A stretch of DNA of 64,000 nt from Fluviibacter sp964498255. Lineage in GTDB: Bacteria > Pseudomonadota > Gammaproteobacteria > Burkholderiales > Rhodocyclaceae. How positions within the stretch are numbered: the first letter of the stretch is position 1; each line of letters begins with the position of its first letter. The position numbers and the translations under genes were made by a program. This document shows, one piece after another, positions 49,264-58,668 of this stretch. The notes beneath the pieces were generated by a model, which saw nothing but the letters and a program-made list of their open reading frames with translations, did not search any database and was not told the origin of the DNA. The stretch covers positions 3,271-67,270 of the forward strand of contig CAZCGW010000010.1 of NCBI GenBank assembly GCA_964498255.1. Reading direction: 5' to 3'.

Positions 49264-49524
49264 TTACTGTACTGGCTGAATGACGACGGTGCGACGCTTT
49301 TGCTCACCACGAATGGTGAACTTGACCGTGCCGTCGATCAGTGCGAACAGGGTGTGATCCTTGCCCATGCCGACGTTGTCGCCAGGGTGGAACTCGGTAC
49401 CGCGCTGGCGAACGATGATGTTGCCAGCCTTAACCAGTTGACCGCCGTAGCGCTTAACGCCTAGTCGTTTGGCTTCTGAGTCGCGGCCGTTACGTGAACT
49501 GCCGCCTGCTTTTTTATGTGCCAT
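49264..49524 (-). CDS. rpmA: 50S ribosomal protein L27
   Basis: L27 lies near the peptidyl transferase centre. The 86-aa product starts A-H-K-K-A-G-G-S-S-R-N-G-R-D-S, has R-L-G-V-K-R-Y-G-G and I-V-R-Q-R-G-T, all typical. There is an AAGGAG site before the ATG. It is the second gene after rplU. Confidence 0.97.
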   Translation of the reverse strand: MAHKKAGGSSRNGRDSEAKRLGVKRYGGQLVKAGNIIVRQRGTEFHPGDNVGMGKDHTLFALIDGTVKFTIRGEQKRRTVVIQPVQ

Positions 49525-49551
49525 GGTGTGAGGCTCCTTAGCTTGACCGGG

Positions 49552-49863
49552 TTAGCCTGCGATCGCGTTGATCTGCAGTTCGGTGTAATTCTGACGATGG
49601 CCCTGACGCTTCTGGTAGTGCTTGCGACGGCGCATTTTGAAAATGCGAACCTTGTCGTGACGACCTTGGCTCAGAACCGTGGCCGAAACGCTCGCACCTG
49701 CCACCAGCGGGGCACCGATTTTAACGGCTTCGCCTTCGCCGACCATAAGAACCTGGTCGATGGTGATCTGGGTGCCAACTTCTGCCGGTATCTGTTCTAC
49801 TTTAATTTTTTCACCAGCGACGACACGATATTGCTTGCCGCCGGTTTTTATGACCGCGTACAT
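49552..49863 (-). CDS. rplU: 50S ribosomal protein L21
   Basis: L21 is a ribosomal protein that needs L20 for binding. The 103-aa product starts M-Y-A-V-I-K-T-G-G-K-Q-Y-R-V and has the C-terminal K-R-R-Q-G-H-R-Q type block (K-M-R-R-R-K-H-Y-Q-K-R-Q-G-H). The start at 49863 has GGAGT upstream; a longer frame to 49899 crosses the promoter region. rpmA follows after 27 bp. Confidence 0.97.
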   Translation of the reverse strand: MYAVIKTGGKQYRVVAGEKIKVEQIPAEVGTQITIDQVLMVGEGEAVKIGAPLVAGASVSATVLSQGRHDKVRIFKMRRRKHYQKRQGHRQNYTELQINAIAG

Positions 49864-49898
49864 GTTGGACTCCGAATGGATATTGCAAAGAACTCGCA

Positions 49899-49927
49899 AT
49901 TTTACGCAAAAAAACCTTTGCTGTCAA
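49899..49927 (-). promoter_or_regulatory. sigma-70 promoter of rplU-rpmA
   Basis: On the minus strand TTGACA (49927-49922) and TAAAAT (49904-49899) are 17 bp apart, nearly consensus, 36 bp before the rplU start. This fits a strongly expressed ribosomal protein operon. Confidence 0.85.
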
Positions 49928-50002
49928 AGTGTTTGCGCATTCTTAACCCCAGGCGTGTGGTTTTAGGCCGGAATTCGGGTGTTTTGCCTTGACGCGGGGC
50001 GC

Positions 50003-50030
50003 TTGCGCCCGTACATTCGGCTCTTTTAAT
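50003..50030 (+). promoter_or_regulatory. putative promoter of ispB
   Basis: TTGCGC (50003-50008) and TTTAAT (50025-50030) are 16 bp apart, 45 bp before the ispB start and divergent from the rplU promoter. Confidence 0.4.
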
Positions 50031-50074
50031 CCTGTGGCGATGTGCTGTCGCCGCAGCGCACATTGATTTAGCCT

Positions 50075-51055
50075 GTGACATCCAGCCAGACTCAACCCTT
50101 CTTTGCCCAGCTGATTGCCGACGAAATGCGGCAAGTGGACGACGTGATCCGTGCCTCTCTGCATTCGGAGGTGGTATTGGTGCGTCAGGTATCGGAATAC
50201 ATTATTCACAGCGGCGGCAAGCGCTTACGCCCGGCATTATTACTGCTGACGGCGGGTGCGTGCGGGGTGCCGGGGCCACAAGCCCGGATTTTGGCGGCGG
50301 TGGTGGAGTTTATTCACACGGCTACCTTGTTGCACGATGATGTGGTGGATGAGTCCAGTTTGCGTCGGGGCCGTGAAACGGCTAATGAATTGTTTGGCAA
50401 TGCGGCCAGCGTGCTGGTGGGCGACTTCCTCTATTCCCGTGCATTCCAGATGATGGTGTCGGTTGGGCGTATGCGCGTGATGGAAGTGCTATCAGAAGCC
50501 ACCAACATCATTGCCGAAGGCGAAGTGCTGCAGCTCATGAACTGTAATGATGCGGATGTGAATGAAGAGCGCTATCTGCAGGTGATCCGCTATAAAACGG
50601 CCAAGCTGTTCGAAGCAGCATCGCGCCTGGGCGGTGTGCTGGCCGATGCCGACGCATCACTGGAAGATGGATTGGCGCGCTACGGAATGCATCTGGGTAC
50701 CGCTTTCCAGATTATTGATGATGTGCTCGATTACTCGGGTAATGAAGCGGATACCGGCAAGCATCTGGGTGATGATCTGGCCGAAGGTAAGCCGACCTTG
50801 CCGTTGATTTATGCGCGTGACCGCGGCACACCGGAAATTGCTGCGGCGATTCGTAAGGCGATTGAAAGTGGTGGCCTGGAAGAATTTGATGCGGTCTTGA
50901 AAGCGGTTCACGAAAGTGGGGCGCTGGACGCCGCGCGAGAAGCCGCGCGTGCCGAAGCCGGGTTGGCGCGGGATGCGCTGAGCGGGTTGCAAGAGTCGGC
51001 ATACAAACAGGCGCTGCTTGAACTGGCAGATTTTGCGGTAGCCCGTTCCCACTAG
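50075..51055 (+). CDS. ispB: octaprenyl diphosphate synthase IspB
   Basis: IspB makes the long isoprenoid side chain of ubiquinone. The 326-aa product has G-G-K-R-L-R-P near residue 50, the first aspartate motif L-L-H-D-D-V-V-D (D88, D89, D92), and the second D-D-V-L-D. Chain length (C40) is inferred from the family and the place next to rplU. The start is GTG 50075 without a clear ribosome site. Confidence 0.92.
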   Translation: MTSSQTQPFFAQLIADEMRQVDDVIRASLHSEVVLVRQVSEYIIHSGGKRLRPALLLLTAGACGVPGPQARILAAVVEFIHTATLLHDDVVDESSLRRGRETANELFGNAASVLVGDFLYSRAFQMMVSVGRMRVMEVLSEATNIIAEGEVLQLMNCNDADVNEERYLQVIRYKTAKLFEAASRLGGVLADADASLEDGLARYGMHLGTAFQIIDDVLDYSGNEADTGKHLGDDLAEGKPTLPLIYARDRGTPEIAAAIRKAIESGGLEEFDAVLKAVHESGALDAAREAARAEAGLARDALSGLQESAYKQALLELADFAVARSH

Positions 51056-51057
51056 TT

Positions 51058-51414
51058 ATGGATCACCTCGCTTTTATCGAGTTGATGGGTGAATGGGGTG
51101 ATGCCTTGGGTGTTGCCGTGATTGTGGTGGGCGCGCTCTGGGGCTTAATTCGTTTTCCGCTGGATCTGGCCAAACAAGGCGTGGATTATGCGTACAAGAT
51201 GGTGCGTAACCAGATTACGCGCACATTGTTACTGGGTCTGGAGGTGCTGGTTGCTGCGGACATCATCCGCACCGTAGCCGTAAGCCCGACTTTGTTGAGC
51301 GTCTCTGTGCTGGCAGCGATTGTGGCGATTCGTACGTTTTTGAGTTGGTCGCTGATTCTGGAGATGGAAGGGCGTTGGCCTTGGCAGAAGTTGCCAACTG
51401 GCAAATCTGACTGA
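51058..51414 (+). CDS. DUF1622 membrane protein
   Basis: The 118-aa product has three hydrophobic segments (about 18-37, 58-76, 80-103) and matches the DUF1622 pattern (G-L-E-V-L-V-A-A-D-I-I-R-T, S-L-I-L-E-M-E-G-R-W-P-W). No function is known to me. It begins 2 bp after the ispB stop, so it is probably co-transcribed with it. Confidence 0.82.
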   Translation: MDHLAFIELMGEWGDALGVAVIVVGALWGLIRFPLDLAKQGVDYAYKMVRNQITRTLLLGLEVLVAADIIRTVAVSPTLLSVSVLAAIVAIRTFLSWSLILEMEGRWPWQKLPTGKSD

Positions 51415-51430
51415 TAAAACTCTATAAAAA

Positions 51431-51454
51431 AACGGGCCGCATGTGCGGCCCGTT
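51431..51454. terminator. bidirectional terminator
   Basis: A 10-bp GC-rich stem (AACGGGCCGC and its complement) with an ATGT loop, flanked by A-run and T-run, lies between the convergent DUF1622 and patatin genes and can work on both strands. Confidence 0.9.
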
Positions 51455-51475
51455 TGTTCATTGCATGTCGCTGAG

Positions 51476-52873
51476 TTATTTGGCGACGGCCTTCTTAGCG
51501 GCAGGCTTTTTAGCTGAGGGTTTTGCCGGGGCCTTGCTTGTCGCCGGCTTTTTGGCAGCCGCAGTCGTCTTGACTGGGGCTTTTTTAGCCGTTACCGAAC
51601 GGGTTCCGCTTGGCTTATGGGGTTGGCCAGCCTGGGTGGAATGGAATGCATAATCGGTGAAAGCGTTGCGATTGGCTGTCGGATCCGGCGCTTCGGCAGT
51701 AAAGCGCTCTTTGCGGTGCACGTCATAGGTAACAAAGTTTACGCCGGGAGGCGGCATTTCAAGACAAGAAGCGTCTGCCAGCGTGTTATCAAAGTCGTCC
51801 AGGCCGATGGACCAATGACGCTGCATGCTCTCCGAGCTGAACTCGGCATCCTTGTACTGGCCTTCGCCAAACTTGTTCTGATAGATCAGCTGAATGACGT
51901 TGTAGTTAGAGCCCATGGCCTGCTCGGCCATCTTGTCAAAATACGGGTCCGCTTTGCGAACGGCTGCCGGCACGTGATCAATGGTGTCGAGTAGAAGCTG
52001 TCGCATGCGATGCATGTTGCGGACAAGATCTGTAATGGCGCGTGTACGGCTGGAGTACTGAATATCCTTCTGACGTTCGGTAACTTCAAAGATGTTGGTA
52101 GGCAACTTGCCGTGGGCGCTCCACAGATCCACCTGGAAGATCAGGCTATCCTGGTTGTTGCTTTCATTCATGATGTAGAGCAGCGGCGTGTTGGAGACGC
52201 AGCCGCCATCCCAGTAATACTCACCATCAATTTCTGTGGCGGGAAAGCCTGGTGGCAGGGAGCCCGAGGCCATAACGTGTTCTGGACCGATCTTCATGTG
52301 CCGGTTGTCAAAGAACACGAAGTTACCGGTGCCGACGTTGGTAGCCCCCAGGGAAATACGCATGGCATCTTTGTGATTGATGCGGTCGAAATCGACCAGG
52401 CGCTCTAGAGTGGCTTTTAGAGGCGATGTGTCATAGAAGCTGACTTGGCTTGGGTTGCCAAAGCCCGGTGCGAAGGGGCGCGGATAAAAGAATTCGTTTT
52501 GCCCCTCTAGAATTGCCATGGAGGCAGCATAAGACCCGAAGGCTTTGTTGATGGTTTGTTTGAAGGTTTCCTGGAGTGGCTCCAGACCAAACCCCATCAA
52601 GCTAATGGCTTCCGCGGCAAAGCCGGCGGACATGGATGGTCGGCGGCAAACGGTGTCCCAGAAATCATGCAGGCGTTCGACGCGTTTCTCAGGTGGATTA
52701 CCGGCAACAATTGCCGCATTAATAGAACCAATCGAAATGCCTGAAACCCAGGTGGGTTCGATACCTGCTTGAGCGATGCCTTCGTATACGCCCGCCTGAT
52801 AGGCACCCAGCGAGCCGCCGCCCTGAAAAATCAGCACAACTTGTTGGTAGGGTGGAAGCTTGATTTTAGCCAT
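51476..52873 (-). CDS. patatin-like phospholipase with a Lys/Ala-rich tail
   Basis: The 465-aa product is a patatin-fold hydrolase: oxyanion block G-G-G-S-L-G-A at 18-24, nucleophile S47 in G-I-S-I-G, and the catalytic aspartate in W-D-G-G-C. A second domain (DUF3734-like) fills residues 280-380. The last 60 residues are Lys/Ala/Pro-rich (A-A-K-K-P-A-T-S-K-A), similar to tails of PHB granule proteins. In some alpha- and betaproteobacteria such genes lie by 3-hydroxybutyrate dehydrogenase genes; here hbdH is 6 kb away. Role in lipid or PHB turnover is inferred. AAAGGA precedes the start. Confidence 0.82.
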   Translation of the reverse strand: MAKIKLPPYQQVVLIFQGGGSLGAYQAGVYEGIAQAGIEPTWVSGISIGSINAAIVAGNPPEKRVERLHDFWDTVCRRPSMSAGFAAEAISLMGFGLEPLQETFKQTINKAFGSYAASMAILEGQNEFFYPRPFAPGFGNPSQVSFYDTSPLKATLERLVDFDRINHKDAMRISLGATNVGTGNFVFFDNRHMKIGPEHVMASGSLPPGFPATEIDGEYYWDGGCVSNTPLLYIMNESNNQDSLIFQVDLWSAHGKLPTNIFEVTERQKDIQYSSRTRAITDLVRNMHRMRQLLLDTIDHVPAAVRKADPYFDKMAEQAMGSNYNVIQLIYQNKFGEGQYKDAEFSSESMQRHWSIGLDDFDNTLADASCLEMPPPGVNFVTYDVHRKERFTAEAPDPTANRNAFTDYAFHSTQAGQPHKPSGTRSVTAKKAPVKTTAAAKKPATSKAPAKPSAKKPAAKKAVAK

Positions 52874-53029
52874 GGCGTTAGTCCTTTGAATCTGCGTGTG
52901 TGGGGTCCCAACGTTACGTCAGGTATTTAAAATTTTGATTGTGTAATTATGCAATGTATTATCGCGACTCGCCATAATCGCATGATTTATTGCGAATTTC
53001 TTTTTGCCTTGTAGATTCTTTATCAATTA

Positions 53030-55069
53030 ATGGCTGCATTGCGTTGGCTTCCCCCGCTTGAATTTCCAATATCGCCTGAGAGCATGGCGAGGGTTAGAGC
53101 CGGGTTGAAGCTGGGTATGCTCACGATGCTCGCTTTCGGCTTGGCGATATTCACAAGCTTTGAGGCTCTCATTGACATGGCAGGTCTGGCGGGTATGTGC
53201 GCGGCCATTCTGGCGCTACCTGACTCGGGTGCGGTATTTGCTAAAAGCTATGCCCGATTATTCGGGACCGTTTCCGGTGGTGTGGCAGTAGTCGTCATTT
53301 ACTGGGTGTTTCCTCAGGCCCCATGGCTTTTTGCGGGCAGTATGGCGATCTGGATGGGCGTCTGTTCGTTTTGGGGAAGCCGGCTCAAGTATTTTGGCTC
53401 CTATGCTTCGATTCTCGGGGGGTATACGGCCATTCTTGTTGCCAAGTCCGCGCCTAGCCCGGAAGACGTAATGAGAATCGCTGGCGAACGGGTGAGTGTG
53501 ATTGTCATCGGTATTCTGTCGGTCACCCTGGTCTGGGGCGTGTTCCATATTCGCAGGGGGTTCGTGACTTATCTGCCACCACTGCGTGAAATGAGTGAAC
53601 GCATCACTGCCCAGATTACGCAGGTGGTGAATGAGCCAGAAGCCTATGATCATGTCGCTACGATGCGGGACTGGGCCAGGGACATCGAGGCCATGCATCA
53701 GAGTATGGAATACGCCAGTGCCGAGGATCCGGAAGTGGCACTACATGCTCGATCAATTCGTTGCGGTTTGAATGAGTTCTTTGCCGACATTGCCGATTTC
53801 AATATCCGGCTCAAGGTGTTGGGTGAACTGCTCAAGGACTCTCCTCATCGGACCATTGCCGATGAGGTCAATCATGAAATTCTTGAAGCGTTCAAGGCGC
53901 GGCTAGACGAGCCAGACGCTCAGGCTGATGCACGAATGGCATTAGCACGACAGCATGTGCTGGATTACTTTGCGGCATTGCCAGCACCTGATCTGCTCAC
54001 TCAGACACGGCTATTGGCAGAGATTGATGCCGCTCGCAAGCTGATTGATACGATGAACCGGGTGCGGCGTGGTCGCGAGACCTATGATGAGGAAGATATC
54101 CGGCCTTTAGGGCAAGCCACTTCCTTTGGCCGTAGTTTTTACATCGCCTGTGTCGTGGCGTTTACTTTCATGGTGGCCTGGGGCGTTTTCATCGTTAATG
54201 AATGGCAGCCCGCGGGGTTGATGTTTATTGTGATGACATCGATTCTGATGCAGTTGGTGAGTGTGACGGACGATCCGGTGGGTGGCGTCAAGAGTTTTCA
54301 TCTGGGATTATTGGGGTGCATTCTTCCGGCGTTGATTTGTTCGCAGGTATTGATGCCACTGGGCAGTGGTTTCCCCTGGCTACTTCTGTGCTTCTCGGTG
54401 ATCGTGGTTCCCTGTTGTATCTTACGATCGTTTCCACAGACGCAAGTGATGGGCAATACCTTCATGCTCTTTGGCATGATGCTGAGTCTGCCGGATAACC
54501 AGATGAATTACGATCTGCAGGGTTTTCTAAACAATATTCTGGCCATGTTGGGCGCATCGACCATGTCGCTTGCGGCAGTGCTAATTTTCTTTCCCCTGCG
54601 CAACCGAGAAAAAGCCCGGCGGGTTGAGCGGCGCGGTTACCGTGAGCTCATGGCCCTGCCGCATCATTTACGACTGGATCGCTTCAAGATGTGGGAGGAT
54701 AAACAGCAGGAACGTATTTGTTTTATCGAGCGTATCGGCACGTTAAAGAATACGGTGATTGCCAAGGAGGCGATTCGTTCGCTGTTATTAATGATGCGCG
54801 TGGGTCGCTGTTTTCGTCGTCAGCGAAATAATTTGGCAAAGATTGATCTGCCTAAACAGCTGCGTCAGCGAATTGCGCAGGCAGAATGGTTCTGGGCCCG
54901 CCAGTTTGATAGTCCAGAACGCTTTCAAAAGGTAGCTGAGCGGCTGGTCGATGATCTTGTAGCGGAATCGCTCTCCCAACCTGCGCATCAGTTAGAATTG
55001 CAGGCTGCCGCTCAGGAATGGCGAATGATTGCCAAAAACAACCAGGTTCTTGCGTCACTGCCATGCTAG
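53030..55069 (+). CDS. FUSC-family inner-membrane efflux protein (AaeB-like)
   Basis: The 679-aa product has two blocks of membrane segments, residues about 25-180 and 360-520, with long cytoplasmic parts between and after, the AaeB/FUSC layout. Blocks such as F-W-G-S-R-L-K-Y-F-G-S-Y and Q-L-V-S-V-T-D-D-P fit this family. AaeAB exports aromatic carboxylic acids; the substrate here is unknown. It heads a four-gene operon with DUF1656, HlyD-type and outer-membrane genes. The next ATG overlaps its stop region. Confidence 0.85.
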   Translation: MAALRWLPPLEFPISPESMARVRAGLKLGMLTMLAFGLAIFTSFEALIDMAGLAGMCAAILALPDSGAVFAKSYARLFGTVSGGVAVVVIYWVFPQAPWLFAGSMAIWMGVCSFWGSRLKYFGSYASILGGYTAILVAKSAPSPEDVMRIAGERVSVIVIGILSVTLVWGVFHIRRGFVTYLPPLREMSERITAQITQVVNEPEAYDHVATMRDWARDIEAMHQSMEYASAEDPEVALHARSIRCGLNEFFADIADFNIRLKVLGELLKDSPHRTIADEVNHEILEAFKARLDEPDAQADARMALARQHVLDYFAALPAPDLLTQTRLLAEIDAARKLIDTMNRVRRGRETYDEEDIRPLGQATSFGRSFYIACVVAFTFMVAWGVFIVNEWQPAGLMFIVMTSILMQLVSVTDDPVGGVKSFHLGLLGCILPALICSQVLMPLGSGFPWLLLCFSVIVVPCCILRSFPQTQVMGNTFMLFGMMLSLPDNQMNYDLQGFLNNILAMLGASTMSLAAVLIFFPLRNREKARRVERRGYRELMALPHHLRLDRFKMWEDKQQERICFIERIGTLKNTVIAKEAIRSLLLMMRVGRCFRRQRNNLAKIDLPKQLRQRIAQAEWFWARQFDSPERFQKVAERLVDDLVAESLSQPAHQLELQAAAQEWRMIAKNNQVLASLPC

Positions 55070-55263
55070 CTAACGTTGATGTCTATGGTTTTTACATTTC
55101 ACCGTTTGCGGCGGACGTTGTGCTGACGCTGGTGCTTTTTTATTTTTTACGCAAGGTATTGGCTAGACTGGGTATTAATCGCTATGTATGGCATCCGAAT
55201 CTGTTCGAGATTGCGCTTTTTTCCATCATTTTGTGCCTGATTGTTTTTTTACAGGCGAGTTAA
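55063..55263 (+). CDS. DUF1656 small membrane protein (AaeX-like)
   Basis: The 66-aa product has two membrane segments (about 10-27 and 45-63) and the family block D-V-Y-G-F-Y-I-S-P-F. DUF1656 proteins always stand with FUSC and HlyD-type partners and probably belong to the pump. ATG 55063 overlaps the previous stop by 7 bp. Confidence 0.85.
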   Translation: MLANVDVYGFYISPFAADVVLTLVLFYFLRKVLARLGINRYVWHPNLFEIALFSIILCLIVFLQAS

Positions 55264-55266
55264 GCG

Positions 55267-56235
55267 ATGCAAAACCAGTGGAAAAATAGACTGCCCGACT
55301 GGATACCGACAGATCGTTCGATCGTTGGCGTGCTCATCACGCTGCTGATGCTAGTGATTGCGCTGTATCTCGGCTATGTCTTGTGGATGCTCTACATGCG
55401 TTCGCCTTGGACGCGAGATGCCTTTGTGCGGGCGGAAGTGGCCGATATCGCTACGGAAGGTGTGTCCGGCTATGTGACGGCTATTTACGTCAAGGACAAT
55501 CAGAAGGTGCAGGCGGGTGATCCGCTGTTTGATATCGATCCGACACGCTATCAATATGCGGTGAAAGAGGCCGAGGCACAGTACGAAACGACCAAGAAGA
55601 AACTGGTGCTGCAAAAGTCCCTGGCCAAGATGCGGATGAATGCGCAAGGCGCGGTGTCGGTTCAGGATAAGCAGATCTACGAAACGGACGCTGAAGTTGC
55701 TCAGGATGCGGTTGATAACGCCAAGGCTGCTTTAGATCTTGCCAAGTACAACCTGTATCGCACGAAAGTGGTGGCACCCTGTGATGGGTTCATGACCAAT
55801 ATGCGTTTGCGCATGGGTGATTACGCAACATCTGGCCAATCCCAGATGCAGATCGTCGACAACACGACGTTCTGGATTGAAGCCTATTATGAAGAAATCA
55901 AACTCATCAATGTCAAAGTCGGTGCCAAGGCAACGATTAAGCTGATTGCCTATCCGCAGATTCTGCAGGGTGAGGTCAAGAGCATTGGCCGGGGTGTGCT
56001 CAATCAGAACAATACCCCGGGCTACCAGGGTTTGCAGAATGTGAACCCGATTGATGCCTGGATTCGTCTGGCGCAGCGTATTCCGGTGCATATTGCGATT
56101 ACCAACGTGCCGGAGGGCGTGTTTCTGGCAGCGGGTCTGACCGCCAGCGTAGATGCGGGACCTGAGGCACAGCGCCTGGCAGAGCCGCGCTCATTGCTTG
56201 ACTGGATTCAGCGATGGCTCGAATTCAATATCTAA
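55267..56235 (+). CDS. HlyD-family periplasmic adaptor (AaeA-like)
   Basis: The 322-aa product has an N-terminal membrane anchor at about 20-43, then T-R-D-A-F-V-R-A and G-Y-V-T-A-I-Y-V-K-D-N-Q-K-V-Q-A-G-D (lipoyl-type half), a coiled hairpin, and V-V-A-P-C-D-G-F-M-T. It links the inner-membrane pump to the outer-membrane channel. It starts 3 bp after the DUF1656 gene and overlaps the next by 22 bp. Confidence 0.9.
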   Translation: MQNQWKNRLPDWIPTDRSIVGVLITLLMLVIALYLGYVLWMLYMRSPWTRDAFVRAEVADIATEGVSGYVTAIYVKDNQKVQAGDPLFDIDPTRYQYAVKEAEAQYETTKKKLVLQKSLAKMRMNAQGAVSVQDKQIYETDAEVAQDAVDNAKAALDLAKYNLYRTKVVAPCDGFMTNMRLRMGDYATSGQSQMQIVDNTTFWIEAYYEEIKLINVKVGAKATIKLIAYPQILQGEVKSIGRGVLNQNNTPGYQGLQNVNPIDAWIRLAQRIPVHIAITNVPEGVFLAAGLTASVDAGPEAQRLAEPRSLLDWIQRWLEFNI

Positions 56236-57806
56236 GACTTAAACGCTGGCTGGGCTTTTTAGGCCTGGGGTTGTTGACGGGCTGTATGACGGGTCCGGAT
56301 TTTGTGCCGCCCGCCAACGAGACTTTGCCCACCAGTTTTTCCCGGCCGGATTTGATGGCTACGCCGTCGGCTCCGACTGATCTAAATACACCGGATGCGG
56401 CTTTGCAGGCCGACCTTATGAAGTGGTGGGAAGTGTTTGAAGACCCCGTCCTCAATCAGGTGATGGCAGTCGCCATAGAAAAGAACTGGGATGTACTGAT
56501 TGCGACGCAGCGTATCGAGCAGGCGCGCGCGCAGGCGGCGAGTACCCGTGCACAATTGATGCCGCAGGTGAGTATTAATCCACTGATTGAGCGGATGCAG
56601 ACTGGTACCAATAACCATTACACTGGTTTGGGCTTGCTCGAAACATTGCAGTTGCCGCTTAATGTGGCTTGGGAACCCGATGTTTTTGGGAGTATCAAAC
56701 GCAGCACTGAGTCGCAGGTGGCGCGTGTTCGTGCGGCAGAGGAAAATCGCCGCAACGTTTTGGTGTCGCTCACTGCCGACCTAGCGAGTTACTACAGTAA
56801 CCTGCGTACCTTGCAGGCACAGGTGGACTACACTGAGAAAGCGATTGCGTCATCGAAGCGCCGGCTTGAGCTGACCAGGCTGCTCCTTAAACGCGGTATC
56901 GATAGTGACCTCAATCTCGCTCAGTATGAACAAGCCTATGAGTATCAAGTCAGTCAACTATCGCCTTTAAAGGCGCAGCGTGATTGGGCAATGTACCAAT
57001 GTGCCTTTCTGGCGGGAAGCTTTCCGTTAGATTTGCAGGCAACTTTGGAAAAAACGGGTGCGCCTTTGTCCACACGGAAGGCACTACCTGCTGCGTTGCC
57101 CTCTCAGATGTTGCGGAATAGGCCAGATATCCGACAGGCGGAGCAGGTGTTAGCGGCTTCCACGGCTAATATCGGCGTTGCCGAAGCCGCCTTTATGCCG
57201 AATTTTTCAATTCCATTGCAGGCGGGTTTTAACACCGGTCCCTGGAATTTATTGTTTAACCCGGCTAGCTTTATATGGAACTGGACGGTGAATCTGGCGC
57301 AGCCATTATTTACCGGGGGTCAACTGCAGGCCGGTCTGGCATTGGCGAATGCAACACGAGAGCAGGATCGACTCGCTTATGAAAAAGCCGTACGCCAGGC
57401 AGTGACCGATGTTGAAAAGGCATTGACCGGCTTCGATAACTATCGTGGGCAGCGCGGTAAGTTGCAGAGTACGGTAGCTGCCCAGAAACAGGTGTTTACC
57501 AATAACCTGGTGCTCTACAAGGTGGGGATACAGCCAGAGTTTCAGTATCTGCAGTCGCTAATTACACTTAACGATAACCAGATCAGCCTGGTGCAAGCGC
57601 AGAATCAGGAAGCCGTACAGCTGATCTCGCTTTACAAGGCGATGGGAGGCGGCTGGCAGTGGGAAGCGCCGAGCACGCAATCACCGGTGGATGATGGTAT
57701 GACGACACCGGGGACGTTCAAGCAGATTATCAAAGACAATCTTTCTGGCCTGAGTACCTCGGGCGTCGAGTCTAAAGCGACTGCAGAATCTGGTAGCGTT
57801 CAATAA
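56214..57806 (+). CDS. NodT-type outer-membrane efflux lipoprotein
   Basis: The 530-aa product has a lipobox L-L-T-G-C with cysteine 24, then G-P-D-F-V-P-P, and the two OEP repeats of TolC/OprM channels (A-N-I-G-V-A-E-A-A-F-M-P, G-L-A-L-A-N-A-T-R-E-Q). It forms the outer-membrane duct for the FUSC pump. The tail after residue 490 is Ser/Thr-rich and variable. It is the last gene of the operon. Confidence 0.9.
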   Translation: MARIQYLRLKRWLGFLGLGLLTGCMTGPDFVPPANETLPTSFSRPDLMATPSAPTDLNTPDAALQADLMKWWEVFEDPVLNQVMAVAIEKNWDVLIATQRIEQARAQAASTRAQLMPQVSINPLIERMQTGTNNHYTGLGLLETLQLPLNVAWEPDVFGSIKRSTESQVARVRAAEENRRNVLVSLTADLASYYSNLRTLQAQVDYTEKAIASSKRRLELTRLLLKRGIDSDLNLAQYEQAYEYQVSQLSPLKAQRDWAMYQCAFLAGSFPLDLQATLEKTGAPLSTRKALPAALPSQMLRNRPDIRQAEQVLAASTANIGVAEAAFMPNFSIPLQAGFNTGPWNLLFNPASFIWNWTVNLAQPLFTGGQLQAGLALANATREQDRLAYEKAVRQAVTDVEKALTGFDNYRGQRGKLQSTVAAQKQVFTNNLVLYKVGIQPEFQYLQSLITLNDNQISLVQAQNQEAVQLISLYKAMGGGWQWEAPSTQSPVDDGMTTPGTFKQIIKDNLSGLSTSGVESKATAESGSVQ

Positions 57807-57890
57807 ACACGCTGACATTAAATGCAGGTATAGTCTTCCGCTTGATTTAACGTTTTGCCCCATTCGGTGCGCTCCCGGAGAACTGAAAGA

Positions 57891-58640
57891 ATGAAAATCG
57901 ACGAAATTCGCAAGAACGCTTATGGCATGCCATATATGAGCCCAGCTTTTTCAAAAGGGCCGTATCAGATGTTTAATCGCGAGTTCTTTATCATCAGCTA
58001 TCGCACGGATCCAGAAGCTTTCCGTAAGGCGTTGCCAGAACCGCTGACGTTTAAAGATCCGATCGTGAACTACGAGTTCATCCGTATGCCGGATTGTTCG
58101 GGTGGGTTTGGTGATTACACGGAATCGGGTCAGATTCTGTCGATTGTTGATCAGGACGGGAATGCTGGTGGTTACAGCAATTATCTGTATCTGAATGGCG
58201 CATCACCTACCCTGGGTGGTCGTGAGCTGTGGGGTTTCCCGAAAAAAATTGCTGAGCCTAAGTTGAGAGTTGAAAGTGACGCGCTGGTTGGTACGCTGGA
58301 TTACGGTTCAATCCGCGTAGCCACTGGTACGATGGGTTACAAGTATTCGCCTATGGATACCGATGTGGAAGCCAAAAAGCTGATGACCACACCGAATTAT
58401 CTGCTGAAGATTATTCCGAATCCGGATCTGACCCCGGGTATCTGCCAGCTGGTTCGATACTTTGCAGAGGATGTTCATGTGGAACAAGCCTGGACGGGTC
58501 CGGCACAGTTGGAGCTCTTTAAACACGCGCTGGCACCGATCGCAGATCTGCCTGTGCTGGAGGTGATTGGCGCAAAACACCTGATCTGCAGTCGCTATAC
58601 GATTGGCCTCGGCGAGGTTGTTGTTGATTACCTGAAGTAA
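57891..58640 (+). CDS. adc: acetoacetate decarboxylase
   Basis: Adc turns acetoacetate into acetone and CO2. The 249-aa product has the catalytic lysine motif E-L-W-G-F-P-K-K with K118 as Schiff-base residue and K119 as its neighbour, plus Y-L-Y-L-N-G-A-S-P and the start K-N-A-Y-G-M-P. ATG 57891 follows GGAG; a longer frame from 57855 lacks support. It lies 28 bp before hbdH, so acetoacetate from 3-hydroxybutyrate may be its substrate. Some family members act on other oxo-acids. Confidence 0.9.
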   Translation: MKIDEIRKNAYGMPYMSPAFSKGPYQMFNREFFIISYRTDPEAFRKALPEPLTFKDPIVNYEFIRMPDCSGGFGDYTESGQILSIVDQDGNAGGYSNYLYLNGASPTLGGRELWGFPKKIAEPKLRVESDALVGTLDYGSIRVATGTMGYKYSPMDTDVEAKKLMTTPNYLLKIIPNPDLTPGICQLVRYFAEDVHVEQAWTGPAQLELFKHALAPIADLPVLEVIGAKHLICSRYTIGLGEVVVDYLK

Positions 58641-58668
58641 TACATTTTTAACTTGATAGGAAATAAGC

